The notes under the pieces were generated by a model that saw only the letters and a list, made by a program, of their open reading frames with translations, was not told the origin of the DNA and searched no databases. Below, one piece after another: positions 43,481 to 54,393 of a DNA stretch of 64,000 nt (position 1 is its first letter; every line of letters begins with the position of its first letter). The stretch covers positions 27,938,894 through 28,002,893 of the forward strand of contig CM020618.1 of the NCBI GenBank assembly GCA_009829735.1. The letters run 5' to 3'. Source of the stretch: Pyropia yezoensis (Eukaryota > Rhodophyta > Bangiophyceae > Bangiales > Bangiaceae). Both the position numbers and the translations under genes were made by a program.

Positions 43481-44560
43481 GCCGGACGCAGCCACCGCAA
43501 TCAGCCCCGCCCCAGCGCCAGCCGTCCCCCCATACTGAAACAGCCAGCGCCGTGCTACGACTACTCAGGTAACACCCAGGTGACACTGCAAGACGATGGC
43601 CGAAGGGACCACCTCGCTCCATCAGGGACCGCCACAGCGCGCGACTCCCGCGCGTGTGGGCGTGTGCACGTCAAGCATGACAGTCGAATGGCAGCGGAGC
43701 CATGTAGAGCGCTCCATGGCGTGGCAGAAGATCCCGTCGAGAGGTTTTACCTCATGATGACGCCGCCTTCGGGGATCCACCTGCAGGCAAGAGGAGCAAA
43801 ATGACGGGCGTACCTGCCCGGCCCCCGACGAAGACAACGAGCCATGGTTGGCACCGCGCCGGCTGGAAGGTGCAGCTCTCGTCAATTAAACCGGATTGTT
43901 CTCTGCATCCAATGATCATCGATTGGGTGTCGCCCCACACTTTCAGAACACGCCTTGCACCAATCAACAGTCGGTACCATATGTGTAAGAAGTCGGAATT
44001 TGTTTACAACTTCAGTCGGGCTCCGGCCGCCACATGGGATCTTGGCCGTCAGCAACTTACGCGTCAACCAGGCGGGTGCACACCTCACCGCCGTCTTCGA
44101 TCATGCACACCTCTTCGCAGGCGTACCTTTTACCACGCAGCGGAACATACAGCACCACAATCTGGAGCCCGGTGGCGGTAAGACAGCAATGGCGACCACT
44201 CGCGACGGCGCTGGTTGCAAAGATGGCTCGTAGATAGCGGGGGCCGCACGTGCCGCCAGCCTGATGCTCTGAGGGGAGGTGCCGCAACGCGCAGGGGACC
44301 TTCCGCGGGGGAGCCTCGCGTGCGTGCCCCGCTAGTCCTACTGGGGGAGCTTTTCAGTTGTGCGGATGGTGTACGTGACCGCGATGGTTGCCGGCATTCA
44401 TAGCGCTTAACAAGAGCTCTGACTCGCGAACGGCTCAATTTCGCCCGCTTTTCCAACCCGCCTCGTCCTCGTGCCCACTGCTGTCCCTACTTGTCTGCCT
44501 TGGACCCCTTCTCACCGCCTTCCAACTCTCTCCGCTCCCCTCCTCGCCCGACGGAGCACC

Positions 44561-46375
44561 ATGGCGTCGGGGTCGGGCTTCCACTACTCACATGACGACA
44601 GGCGGCGGATGGTGGTGACTACAAACGCAAATGGGTCGTCGTCGGCGTCCGCGTTCTTCAACGGCGGCGCAGCAGCTCTTGCCAGTGGCGTTTCGTGGCC
44701 GAGTCCCTCTCACGGCGCCCACCCTGCGTATACGGGATGGATGAGGCATGCGGTGCAAGCTCTACCGGTGCCACCCGCTTACAGAGCTACTCTCCCGACC
44801 CCTCCTGCTCCTGTCGTCGTTCCTAATGGGGGTCGTGCATACGCGGTTGGAAGTTCTCTTCCACCCGCATGGTCTACGCGGGCTGCCGCCCCTCCTCCTG
44901 GGACACCTACGTCTCCTGCGCGTGGCCCACACAATGGCCGTCGAACGGCACGCCCATCAATCGCGCGGACTCGGCCACGCTCGCCAGTACCGCAGGGGCC
45001 AGCCGGACCCCCTGGAGCAGACACTGCGGAGGCTACGGACGCTGAGCAAGAGGAGCTGCGCATCGGCGACGTCCTGAGCGCGGTTCAGCGCAGCTTTGCC
45101 ACCGTGCCAGCCGCCCTGACGGAGCAGCGCGGTAAGGTGGCTGATATGGGGCGGCAGGTCGCTGCTGGCATCGCCAATGCAGACGCGCTTGCGGTTGCTT
45201 TGGAGCACAGCATGGCGGCGCACGCCGTCGACCGTGCGATGCTCATCAAGATGTCATAGCAGCTCGACGAGGTCACGCAGCACCTTGCCGCAGAAGACGA
45301 TGAGGCCACGGAGCCAGCGCCCGCGGAGGACCCGTACGCATGGGTAAAGCCCGTACGCAAGGACTTGCTGCGTGTGCTGAAGGAAGAGTTCATCCACGCG
45401 GAAGCGGCGTGGGATGTGTCCAAGCCAATGGTGGACCACCGCACCACACTGGTGAAGCTGGTTTGCGAGCGTCTGGGCCTGACGGAAGCTGAGGCCAACG
45501 CCAAGCTGCTGACGCGCATCCCCTCCGGTAAGAGGAAGGACAGCAAGGCCCCGGCCACGATCGTGGCGTATCGCTACCTCAAGCGCGCCATCTCGCACTT
45601 CTACGAGAACCTCGGCAAGGGCGCCGTGAAGGCCTTCGTGTCGTCCATTAACGAGAGCACTAGCATGGGCAAGCAGATCCCTGTTAGGAGCACCAAGACG
45701 CGGACTGTCTTAACGCTTACCAGTGAGGAAGCCGGGCACCTACGCCATGGAGACCGGTTCATCCATGAGGCGTATGGACACAAGGCGCTGCTCAGCGGGG
45801 CCAAGAACATGATCGCTTCTATTACGGCGAGCGGGCTTTTCGAGGGGACTGAGGAGGGCTGCGCAGACAAGACTGTCGTGTGCTTGCTGGCCCACATGGC
45901 CTTCGTCGTGACGAAGGTGCGCGAGCATCTGCGCCATCGTGCGCACGGTGGCTCCGCGCCGGCGCTCATGGACACTGTGGGCATGAATGAGGGCCATCGC
46001 GAGCCGTGGCTGCGCGAGCTCGTCACGCTCGACGCCGTTTACTGGCGCCTTTCCGCGGCGAGCAATGGGCTCCGCCTGATTGACGCAGCGTCACCTGCTC
46101 GGGCGTCGGCAGTGCGAATCGCAGGTCCAGTAGCGGATGGGGCGTCTTCTGGCGGGGGAGATGCGGCGGGTATTCGAACTGGCATTCAGGTGGCGGATGC
46201 CGCTGCCGCCGGTGTTCCGGTGGCTGCCGCGGCTGCCGGCCGCGGTACGATGGCTGCGGCAGCTGCCGGTGGAGGACGTGGAGCTCGTCCCGCTGCCTCA
46301 GCGGTGCCTGGCGCGGGCAGAGGGGCAATGTCGACGATGATGCCGGATGGGGGGCTGCTTGAGGACATGGACTAG
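44561..46375 (+). pseudogene. Accessory protein gene of copy A, one internal stop
   Basis: Opens at the ATG at 44561 (MASGSGFHYSHDDRRRM) and runs in one frame for about 604 codons with a single in-frame TAG roughly 230 codons in. No known family is recognised. A Pro/Ser/Ala-rich disordered region (about 30-160) is followed by an acidic patch and a helical, probably coiled-coil stretch ending near the stop. The C-terminal half looks globular: AWDVSKPMVDHRTTLVKLV, KAPATIVAYRYLKRAISHFY, KAFVSSINESTSMGKQIP, GHREPWLRELVTLDAVYW. It ends in a Gly/Ala-rich tail and LLEDMD. Copy B encodes a clear homologue over the whole length, also divergent from the transposase. By analogy with two-gene CACTA elements it may be a terminal-repeat-binding or regulatory protein, but that is inference. 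Confidence 0.75.
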
Positions 46376-47091
46376 AGAGCGGTGCGCCCTTCCCGGACGA
46401 CAGTCGCACGCAACCTGTCGCCAATCGCGCCCGGGTAGGTTGATTTCAGCTGGACACCGCGAGAGGCGGTGTGGGAAGGGCGGCGGTGGGCACGGCCGGG
46501 GTGTGTGCGTCTGGTGCAGATCGTTTGTGTATGGACTAGCCGGTGATCGAACGGGAAGGGAGTGTGCAGGGTGGCGGCGGGCACTGCCACGGTGTACACG
46601 TTTGGAGCAGCTGGGGCCGCACAAAGAGGTGGAGCAGGCAGGGGGACGGCGAGCTCTGCCTGGGTGTTTACGTCTGGGCCAGCCGGGATGACGCGGGGGG
46701 TGTGGCGTCGTTGTAGACTTACGCCAAGACCTTGTCGGGGGCCAGCACATTGAGAAGAGGGATCCTGTGGTGGTAGCGAAGCCGTTTTTCTGTTCTTTCC
46801 ACGCCGCACCAGCCGATGTAGCGGAGCTACGCCATGACCCCCATCCTGCCACGCCGGCCATATGTACCGCTAAACGAGCACTAGTGGAGCCGTCTCCATT
46901 AGCACCCTTGATTAAGGTCTCACGCGAGCCTGTGCACAGCGAAGTCATGCCGGGGCCAAGTGGGGTTGTTCTCTGGCTTCGAGGGGAGTCTCCATGTGGC
47001 CCACGAGACGGCGCTCTCAACCGCTACGAAAATCCGAAATTTGAGTTCCCACCGTGTGTCGACAGGTAACTGCACGCAGCCCGAAAAATCG

Positions 47092-47120
47092 CTTAGTCCG
47101 AATTGTCAGATCCTGTGACG
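47092..47120 (-). repeat. Right terminal inverted repeat of copy A
   Basis: Read on the minus strand from 47120 it begins CGTCACAGGATCTGACAATT, pairing with the copy A left end at 37078. The adjoining inner sequence CCGAAAAATCGC on the plus strand is shared with the right end of copy B. Confidence 0.78.
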
Positions 47121-47239
47121 ACGGGGCGTAGGCCAGACCCCCGCCGCGCGGCAGCGGCGGCCTACGAGACGTGGCCGAGCAGCCTCGCAACCCGCCGAGA
47201 TCGACGACGGCGCGAGCAAACCACGCAGGGCTCCCCCCC

Positions 47240-47266
47240 CGTCACGGGAAATGACATTGGCACTAA
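47240..47266 (+). repeat. Left terminal inverted repeat of copy B
   Basis: CGTCACGGGAAATGACATTG, continuing GCACTAA. It shares GACATTGGC with the left end of copy A and CGTCACRGGAWMTG with all other ends. Confidence 0.78.
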
Positions 47267-49132
47267 TCCCTGGACATGGCTGCACTGGCGAAGTCGCGTA
47301 AACTAGCATGTGGGCGGCCAGGCATTGTGCAACGGTCTGATGGCGGGACTTGCCGAAATCAAAGGTCTGCCCTGTCGGCCAAGTCTCGGGGTCGTCGCGC
47401 GTCATCGTTTTGCCGAGGGGCTCGCATGGTCTCAGGTCATGCTGGTCTCTGATCGTCTTTCTGCTGAGCTCTGCCGCCGAGCCCCAGCCGAGGTCCAATG
47501 AGCAGTCGACACGCACTCTGCCTGAACCCAAGCTCTTTCGTTATGTGCACATTAAGACGAAGGGGGGCTATTAAGTAGACATAGGGCCCCAGCCGCCCGG
47601 CGCCCACCCGCCCAACCAGTGCCTTCGGCGCGCGGCGGCTCTCGTCGGCGTGGTTCTGCGGGGCTTTCTTCTCTCTTGGCCCAGTTGGCACTTCTCCCTC
47701 GTGCTGCTGCTGTCGCCTGCCCACGCCCGAGGGCCAGTTGCCGCTGGGGATGGCGGCCGCGGCGGCGACGAAGCAACGACGCGCTGTGCAATGCTGGCGG
47801 CGGCGCTCTCTCTGTTGCGGGGACGTGCCGACGACAGCGGCGCCGTGTGTTGGCGCCAAAGCGCTCAGGTGCTAGCCGACCTAGCGAAGGCGGCGGCGCA
47901 TTCAGCGACGGGAGCCACAGCTGTGGCTCTGCAGCGGGCTCTCTCGCCCCGTTCTAGGCCACTGCCCTCTTGCTCTCGCCCGTCCGCGCATCACTACCGA
48001 TTGCTGCTCACCATGGGCGGCCTCGGCGGCATCCTCGCGACGACGATGCGAATTGCGTCAGTGCAGGGTGCATGGCCCTGTGCCGACGACTGGTCATGCA
48101 GTCGGCGAATGCGGCACAGCCCCCACACCCGACGTCTGAGGCAGCCGGGTAGACGTGCAGGTCGATGGCGATCGCGGCGGCAGTGGTCGCGTCGGCTCCA
48201 ACGGTGGGGTGGTGGGGCGCTTGGAGCCGACCGGGTGGAGGCGATCGCGGCGGCAGCGGCCGTGGCGCAGGTGCAAGAGCCCCTGGTTGGCGCGCCCCTT
48301 CTGGGTGTCGGTCTTAGCGGGCACGTCATGCTGCCGACGCCGTCGGCCACCGGGGCATGTGGCTGGGCCCGGGGTGGTAGCAGCAGGGGCGGCTCCGGAG
48401 GCTTACCTGGACCGGGCGACCCCGGCCTGCCCGGCCTACCACTTCCCGGGCCGCTCTCGGCGGTGGGGGCAGCGGTGGAGGCCGCCACCACCGCCGCCTT
48501 CCCCCGCGTGTTGGAACCGCTATAGGAGGTCGTCGTCGATGTATAGGCTGGATTTATTCGGGACGTCCTTATCGCATGTGCCAACCCATTGACGACGCAC
48601 GGGGTGGTGCTGAACGTCGACGTTGGGGACGATGGCGGCGTCAATGGCGGCGTCAATGGCGGAGTCGATGGTGGCGGGGGGGTTGGGCTCTCCGATGGCG
48701 GTTGCGGCCGCGGTCGTGATCTTCAAAGGCGCGCGCCCTCCTCACCGCCCGGGCGCCAGCGGTGCCTCTATGGCAAGTAATAGCGTCGCCGACGGCGGTG
48801 CGCAGCGAGGCCGGCTTGGCCCTTTGTCTTAGCGAACGTAACGGGCGGCGATGGGCGCACGGTGAGAGGCTCGGCGACGGAGTGGGGGGATCCGAGAGTG
48901 TGAAACAGGGCGCAGAACTCTTTGTAGGAGGAAACCGCGGCGTGCACACCCGCTTTGTCCTTGACAGACAAGTCAACGCTCTTAAGACCATGAAAGAACT
49001 ATCATGCTACTCTCCTCCTGTCTGGTCCACACACGTTACTTCTCCGAGAAGCATTTCTACAGGCCACACCGACGGTGCGCCCACTCTTCGCACGCAAAAG
49101 TGTCAGTGGTCACCGACAGCAGGTCTAGACGT

Positions 49133-52100
49133 TCACGGATAAAAGACGTTGACAAAGAAGCGCTCAAGACGGAACTCGGCAGCGGAAGTCACCTTATTGG
49201 ATGGCATCACGTCCAGCCCGTGTCGGTCCGCCATGTCTCGCCAGTCCGGTACGATGTTCTCCAGTCGCATCAGCCGCCCAATGTCCAGGACTTCAATGGT
49301 GGGCCAGATGGCGTCCGGTGTCTGGAAGTGCCACGCCAGGCACTGACACCCATGCTTCGTCAGCACGCAGCCAGGGTCCGGCGCCACAACGCACATCCGC
49401 CGCACAACGACGGCGTACCCAAGGCGAGAAGGGCCCACACGACACAGCACGAAACGGGCTTCACCCCAGCGTACTTCCCCGTTGTCGCCGTGGTAGCGCA
49501 CGTGGTCTTACCAAGGCTTCCTGTCGAAAGAAGAAGTGGCACGCAGGTACTGCACGCGCGTCGCAGCGCCCCACTCAAACCGTCCATAAAACTTCAGCGT
49601 CTTGGCCACGGCAACCGACTCCGAAACGTCCATCTCGAGAAGGTGGGGAAGGTCTTGTAGACCCGGAAGTGCGCTCAAGTCCCCAACCGCAACACGCACC
49701 CCACGTGTGCTCATGCCGAGCACGGAGGGCGGGACAAACGTCACGTCCTCCACGTGAGCAAGGTCCACCGCGTTGCGCTCCTCCAGGCGCTCCTCGTCAT
49801 CAGTCACGTCTTCTTCGTCGCTGTCGTCGTTGGGGAGACCACGGAGGATCTCGGTCCGGGCCTGCTCGCCTCGCATCATCTGTAGCGCCAGGGTCGGGCC
49901 GCGCTTGTTGGATCGCAAGTACATTTTCTTGCAGACCTTGTGGAGCGACTCGTTGGCGCTGGTGTCCCCCTCCCACAGGCTTCCGCGGCCCTCCAACTCT
50001 GCACGCAAGTGCCGCATGATGCGATGGAGCTTGATGGTATGTACGGGGCCGAGCAGCACTTGGGCACGCCGGCCGACTTCTTGCGCAGCTTCCACCATCG
50101 CTGCCACCTGTGTACCCGTTGTGAGAACGGTATCGGCCACATTGTCGCCGCAAAACATGCCGCCGAGCTTAGCCACTCGGCAAAACAGATCCTGCACCGC
50201 GTCCTCCACCGCCACGTTGGCGAAGAGTGCATGATAAGGCGTGCCAATGCCAGTGTTGACGCCGGACGGGACAGGCTGGTGGGCGTCTTCGTCGGCACTA
50301 TCCAGCTCGAAGCTGTCGTCACCGTCATCGGTTGTCCCCTCTGCAGCATTCTCCGTCCCCACTGTGGGAAGAGCCACGTGAAGCCGCTCCGGGTCCGCAG
50401 GGCCAATGAGAGCCGCGATGATGTGCGGCCAGAAAACTGAAAAGTGGCGCCAGCTCTGCCCCGTCATGGTGGCCTGCTTCTCTTTGGACGGCACAAAGCA
50501 CCCTGGCGCCGCAGGTTTGACGCGGCAGCGGCGCCCCAACTCAAAGGCTCGCTGGTTGAGCACAGTCAGCGTCTGCTCCACGGGTCCCAACACAGCGCCC
50601 TCTCCCGCAGTGCAGACGGCCTTGAGACAGCCAGGTACGCGTAGTGCAAGTGTCCGCAGCACGCCAATCTTCCACACATGGAGTAGGTCAAGCGACATGA
50701 CGCCAAAGTAGTTCATATTGCCGGTAGACAGACCGTGCATGGCGCCCAGCGCCGGAATAAACGCCAGAGCACTGTGTGCCTTGGCCAACAGCTGGCGAAG
50801 AGAGACCCGTGGATCAACAACGCGCCGCTTGGCGGCAGCAATCTGGGCCTCGAGCGTCTCGACGACGTTTTGCGGGTCGGCGTCCGGCACGTCAGCTGAG
50901 CAGCAGACGGTATTACGTACGCGACACTGCGTACAGATCATCTTGCTGCCCGAGCCCATCAGCGCGAACATGGAGCGCTCCTCGAGGTAATCGACAACGA
51001 TGCCCGCCAACCCGCGCAACAAGGAGGACCGTGCCTATGCCTGGGAGGTCAACTGAAAATCCAGTCTCACTCGCCCGCGCAAAGCGGCGCAAGACAACAG
51101 CGAGACAGCGCTGCAGCAGGTCGTTACGACTGTCACTGACGGCAAGCTTGGCCTTGTCCGTCCTGGCAGCGGCCTTGTAGATGTGCGGGATGTAGCCGAC
51201 CGTCATCCACCTGCTGCCCTCATCGCGCACGCTCGGAATCTGGGCTCGAAGAGGGTACGCGTACGCGGTGCCACCCCAGGACAACACGGCAGCGTCTGCG
51301 TGCAGGGACACGAACAGCGGACGCGCACGCTGGCCATGAAGCCTAACCACCGTCCTGACCTCAGCCAGAAACACGTCCGAGTCTAACGACGATGAGCGCC
51401 GAGAAGACCCGTCCTCTGCAGGCTCCAAAGGGCCCCCATCCAGGTCGAGCGTGGTCGCCGACCTAACCGCCGTCAAAGCTGCATCAAGAAGGTCTCGGTA
51501 GTAAAAGATGCGCGTTCTGCCGCCGACCTCAATCGGAACCTTGGGCCACTTCAGGGTCGCTAGGACGCGGTTCTGCTCCGCACGCAGCCCCGTCACAAAG
51601 GACGAAGCTGTCTCAAACTCGTCCGAGAAGGCAGCACGGTCAGTGCCGTGCGCCCCTCCCTCGACGCCATGTAGCAGAGACGCAAACTGTATCTGGTCCG
51701 TCCGAGACAGGCCGCACCCGCCCGCTCCTAGTGCAAACTTTAGTACGGACCGCATAACCGGTCCGCGGAATCGGGAAGAGCCTTGCGTGAATATAGGAGA
51801 TACCGCGGGCGTAGAGAGAGACGCCTCCGGCAAGGAGTCGTAGTACCCACGGATGCGTGCGGCCACACTGGTGGCAAAAAACATGCCGGACCGCGCCCGC
51901 CGGCGGGCGGGGCCCTGCGATAGCTCCTCGGGCCACTCCATCGTTGCGCTGCCGAGTGACAACTTCCTCAGCCGACTTGTTGACAAAGGCTGCCGCCGCA
52001 GCCGTTTCCGCCAGCCCAGTCCCAGAAGATGCCGCCGCCGCCAAGCTGGCGGCAGGAGGTGGAACTGCCGAGGAGGCTGCAGGTTCATCAGCTACAGACC

Positions 52101-52392
52101 CACCGCCTGCACCTGCGGGAGCCTGCATGGAGCCCTCGGCATCAATCACAGCGCCGTTGAATGTGTCCGCCACGGCCGCGGAGGCGGCAAGCCCAAGAGC
52201 TCCTCCGCCAGAGGAAGGCACCAAGTCAGACCGCGGCGCACGTGGCAGCAAGGGGTTGTCGTTTGCGTGAATTGCCATCATGTGACGTTGCCGTGAGAGG
52301 GCAGACGAAAAGCCTCGCAGACAAAAGATGCACTTGTGCGCAGGCCGGCCAAGTCCTAGCCAGGAGGGAGGGGAGGGAGGTGAAGGGGCCAT
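49133..52392 (-). pseudogene. Transposase of copy B (zinc-finger, CACTA/Plavaka-like), decayed
   Basis: Starts at an ATG at 52392 (MAPSPPSPPSWLGLG) and can be followed to the stop at 49133, roughly 1080 codons. N-terminal C2H2 finger (KCIFC, then H-x4-H in RHMMAIH). Conserved blocks: SRFRGPVMRSVLKF, FYYRDLLDAALTAV, RWMTVGYIPHIYKA, a CxxC in MICTQCRVR, DLLHVWKIGVLRTL, FELGRRCRVKPAAPGCF, SWRHFSVFWPHI, ESLHKVCKKMYLRSNKRGP, and a C-terminal block NIVPDWRDMADRHG. DLLHVWKIG and the VGYIP block are what relate it to CACTA/Plavaka transposases; catalytic residues cannot be fixed without an alignment. Two single-base frameshifts and one in-frame stop separate it from a continuous frame when compared with copy A. 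One frameshift lies in a T run and one in a G run, so part of the damage could be sequencing error. Confidence 0.82.
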
Positions 52393-53721
52393 GCTCAAAG
52401 ATAGAGCAGCGAGGCGCTCAGCGTGGTCCACGCGGTCAGTCGTGGTGGATTGGAAGTCGTTGTACATTTCCCAGGTAGCGGAGGCGCGCCTCTTGTAGCT
52501 CGGTGCCACAGGCAGGCGTGCGTGCAGGCAGCGGCTTCGGTGGGGAGCAACGTCGGCCCCCCTCGAGCCAGTCGCTCCCTCTGGGTGCCAGAGAGTCCTC
52601 GACGTAGACTAGCTGGGCGACGCCACCCCTGCAGACACCCTCCGGCGCACGGGGAGCTCTACTGACGGATGCCGCAGTCTGCAACTGCTGTCAGCTACCA
52701 CAGGCACATCTCTTGAGCGACAGCGGCGGTGACTGAACCCCGCAGCACCCACCCCGCCCCAGCGTCCACCGTCGCAGCTCAGGTGTGCAGGAGGATGAGC
52801 CACGCCCTCCGCCGAGGCCCCACGCGAGAAGCTGTGGCATCCGCTGCCGCTGGGAGGTACTACTTCCTCCGGGGGCGTCCTCACGACGCCATTTCAGGAG
52901 GCCAACGCACAGGTGGTGCTCCCAGCCAGCTCTCTGAGCCCCACAGTTGGCGACACCCACCGTATGCGGTGCAGGGCCTGGTAATATGCGTCGCAAGTCC
53001 ATGCGCCGCATCGAGAGCTGTTTGCCAATGCGGCGAGAAACAGTGGGCGACACGTCGCGGCCGGGTGGACCACCGCCACGAACGATAGGCACCCGCCTCT
53101 CAGTAGCACGACCAAGCGTCGCCGTGGCACACCCCACAACGGTCAGCCACTGTCGCGGGCACCGCCCCGCCGCGGCAAAAGCGCTGAGGAGGGAAATGCG
53201 CCAAGTGAGGACGAGACGCAGCGCGCAACTGCGCTGCCTTGCATTGAGCTGCCTCGATGGCAGCCGCGAGAGTCCGCTGAACCCCGCAAGTGACGGTGCG
53301 CCACACGCAGCGAAAAGCAGCGCTCTTTGGGGCGCCCACGTCGCATACGCCACCGGGCTGCTGCGGCGCGGCGTGGATCGCGCCGCAACAGCGCGAGTCG
53401 TCAGCCTGAAGCACCTCCAGGCCCAGGTACGGATGGTGCCACCTCGTCGTCGGACTCGGGCTGGCACAGCTGGTGGACCGGGACACCTGCACGCGAGGCG
53501 GGTGGCGCGAGTGAGCGGCACCTGCCCGCAACTGGCGAAGGTGATCCAGGTAAAACCCAGCACTGAAAGCGACTGTGACTCAGAAAGCCACAGCTTTTGT
53601 CCTTTGACGAACCAGTCAGAATCGCTTGTGTGTTGTTTCATTCGTTTCGAGTCACAGTGCGCCAATGAACGACCGAGTCAGGTGTAAAAAATATGCACAT
53701 TTTGCGCTGGATTTCATGGTT

Positions 53722-53768
53722 CGAAAAACTAGCCAGCACTTGCGGCAGCAGGTGCTGGCTAGTTTTCG
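53722..53768. repeat. Strong hairpin in the spacer of copy B
   Basis: Arms of about 21 bases, CGAAAAACTAGCCAGCACTT on the left and its near-perfect reverse complement on the right, close on a 4-base loop with one bulge and one G-T pair. Weaker outer complementarity (GTCACAGTGCG near 53651 against CGCACTGGCCCGTGAC near 53797-53812) could extend it to a foldback of about 160 bp. It lies between the two divergent genes, closer to the accessory gene. Confidence 0.8.
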
Positions 53769-54393
53769 TCGAGATCTCACCCGCGTTGCGCCCCAACGCA
53801 CTGGCCCGTGACGCACACCAATCCCACTCGCCCGTGTCGCTCGTCCACCCACTCGCCACTCCACCTCCACGGGTGCCACCACGGACACTTTCTGTGCCAC
53901 CATCGTTGCAGCTGGGCAAGACACCACTCAGTGATGGTGACCCATGGTTGTGCGCGGTCTCCGCGACCGCCCGAGGCGGTCACCCACGAATGGTACGTGT
54001 AGCATCGAAGGCTCATCGAGAGCGGGCTGTATGTGCGACGACGCTGGAAGGGCGCGCGCGGCACCCGCCACGCGCCGCCCGTCGCCAACCGCGAGCTTTC
54101 CGCCGCGCGGCGCCTGCCCCGCTTTCTTCTCGGCGCGTTGGACCCACAGTGGACCATGGCCTCGACAGCGTCGACATGCAGGGTGACTCGAGGCCCCGGG
54201 GCTGACGTGGCTTCGCTGGCTACAGTACCGCTTCTTAAGGCTCTGTTCTGACCGTCTACTGGGTCTCCCCGTGTCCCATCGCCACCTGTTACCTCAATCT
54301 TTGTGCGCTATCCACACTGCTGGAACTCTTCAACACGTGCATCCCCACCACCTCTTCTGCCACACCGCTCCCTGCAACTGCCCGCGCATCACT

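Larger units (their letters stand above)
37078..47120. mobile_element. Two-gene DNA transposon, copy A (CACTA/Plavaka-like)
   Basis: About 10.04 kb bounded by imperfect terminal inverted repeats: left CGACACAGGAATTGACA at 37078, right end at 47120 reading CGTCACAGGATCTGACA on the minus strand. The flanking dinucleotide AC is present on both sides (37076-37077 and 47121-47122) and may be the target duplication. Contents, left to right: a 1.5-2 kb left arm with 475-bp tandem units and no supported gene; a zinc-finger transposase gene on the minus strand; a 120-bp tandem array; an accessory gene on the plus strand; a 0.75-kb right arm. Copy B to the right has the same order and homologous ends. 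Neither gene is open throughout, so this copy is probably immobile. Termini beginning near CAC, a short target duplication and the DLLHVWKIGV motif place it nearest the CACTA superfamily; that placement is inference. Confidence 0.82.

Noticed and set aside
47650-48525. 291-codon frame in the left arm of transposon copy B
   Set aside because: Begins without an ATG, has collagen-like Gly/Pro composition at its end, and has no counterpart in the left arm of copy A.
52691-53665. 324-codon minus-strand frame between the two genes of copy B
   Set aside because: No counterpart in copy A, overlaps an open frame on the other strand, and has no motif.
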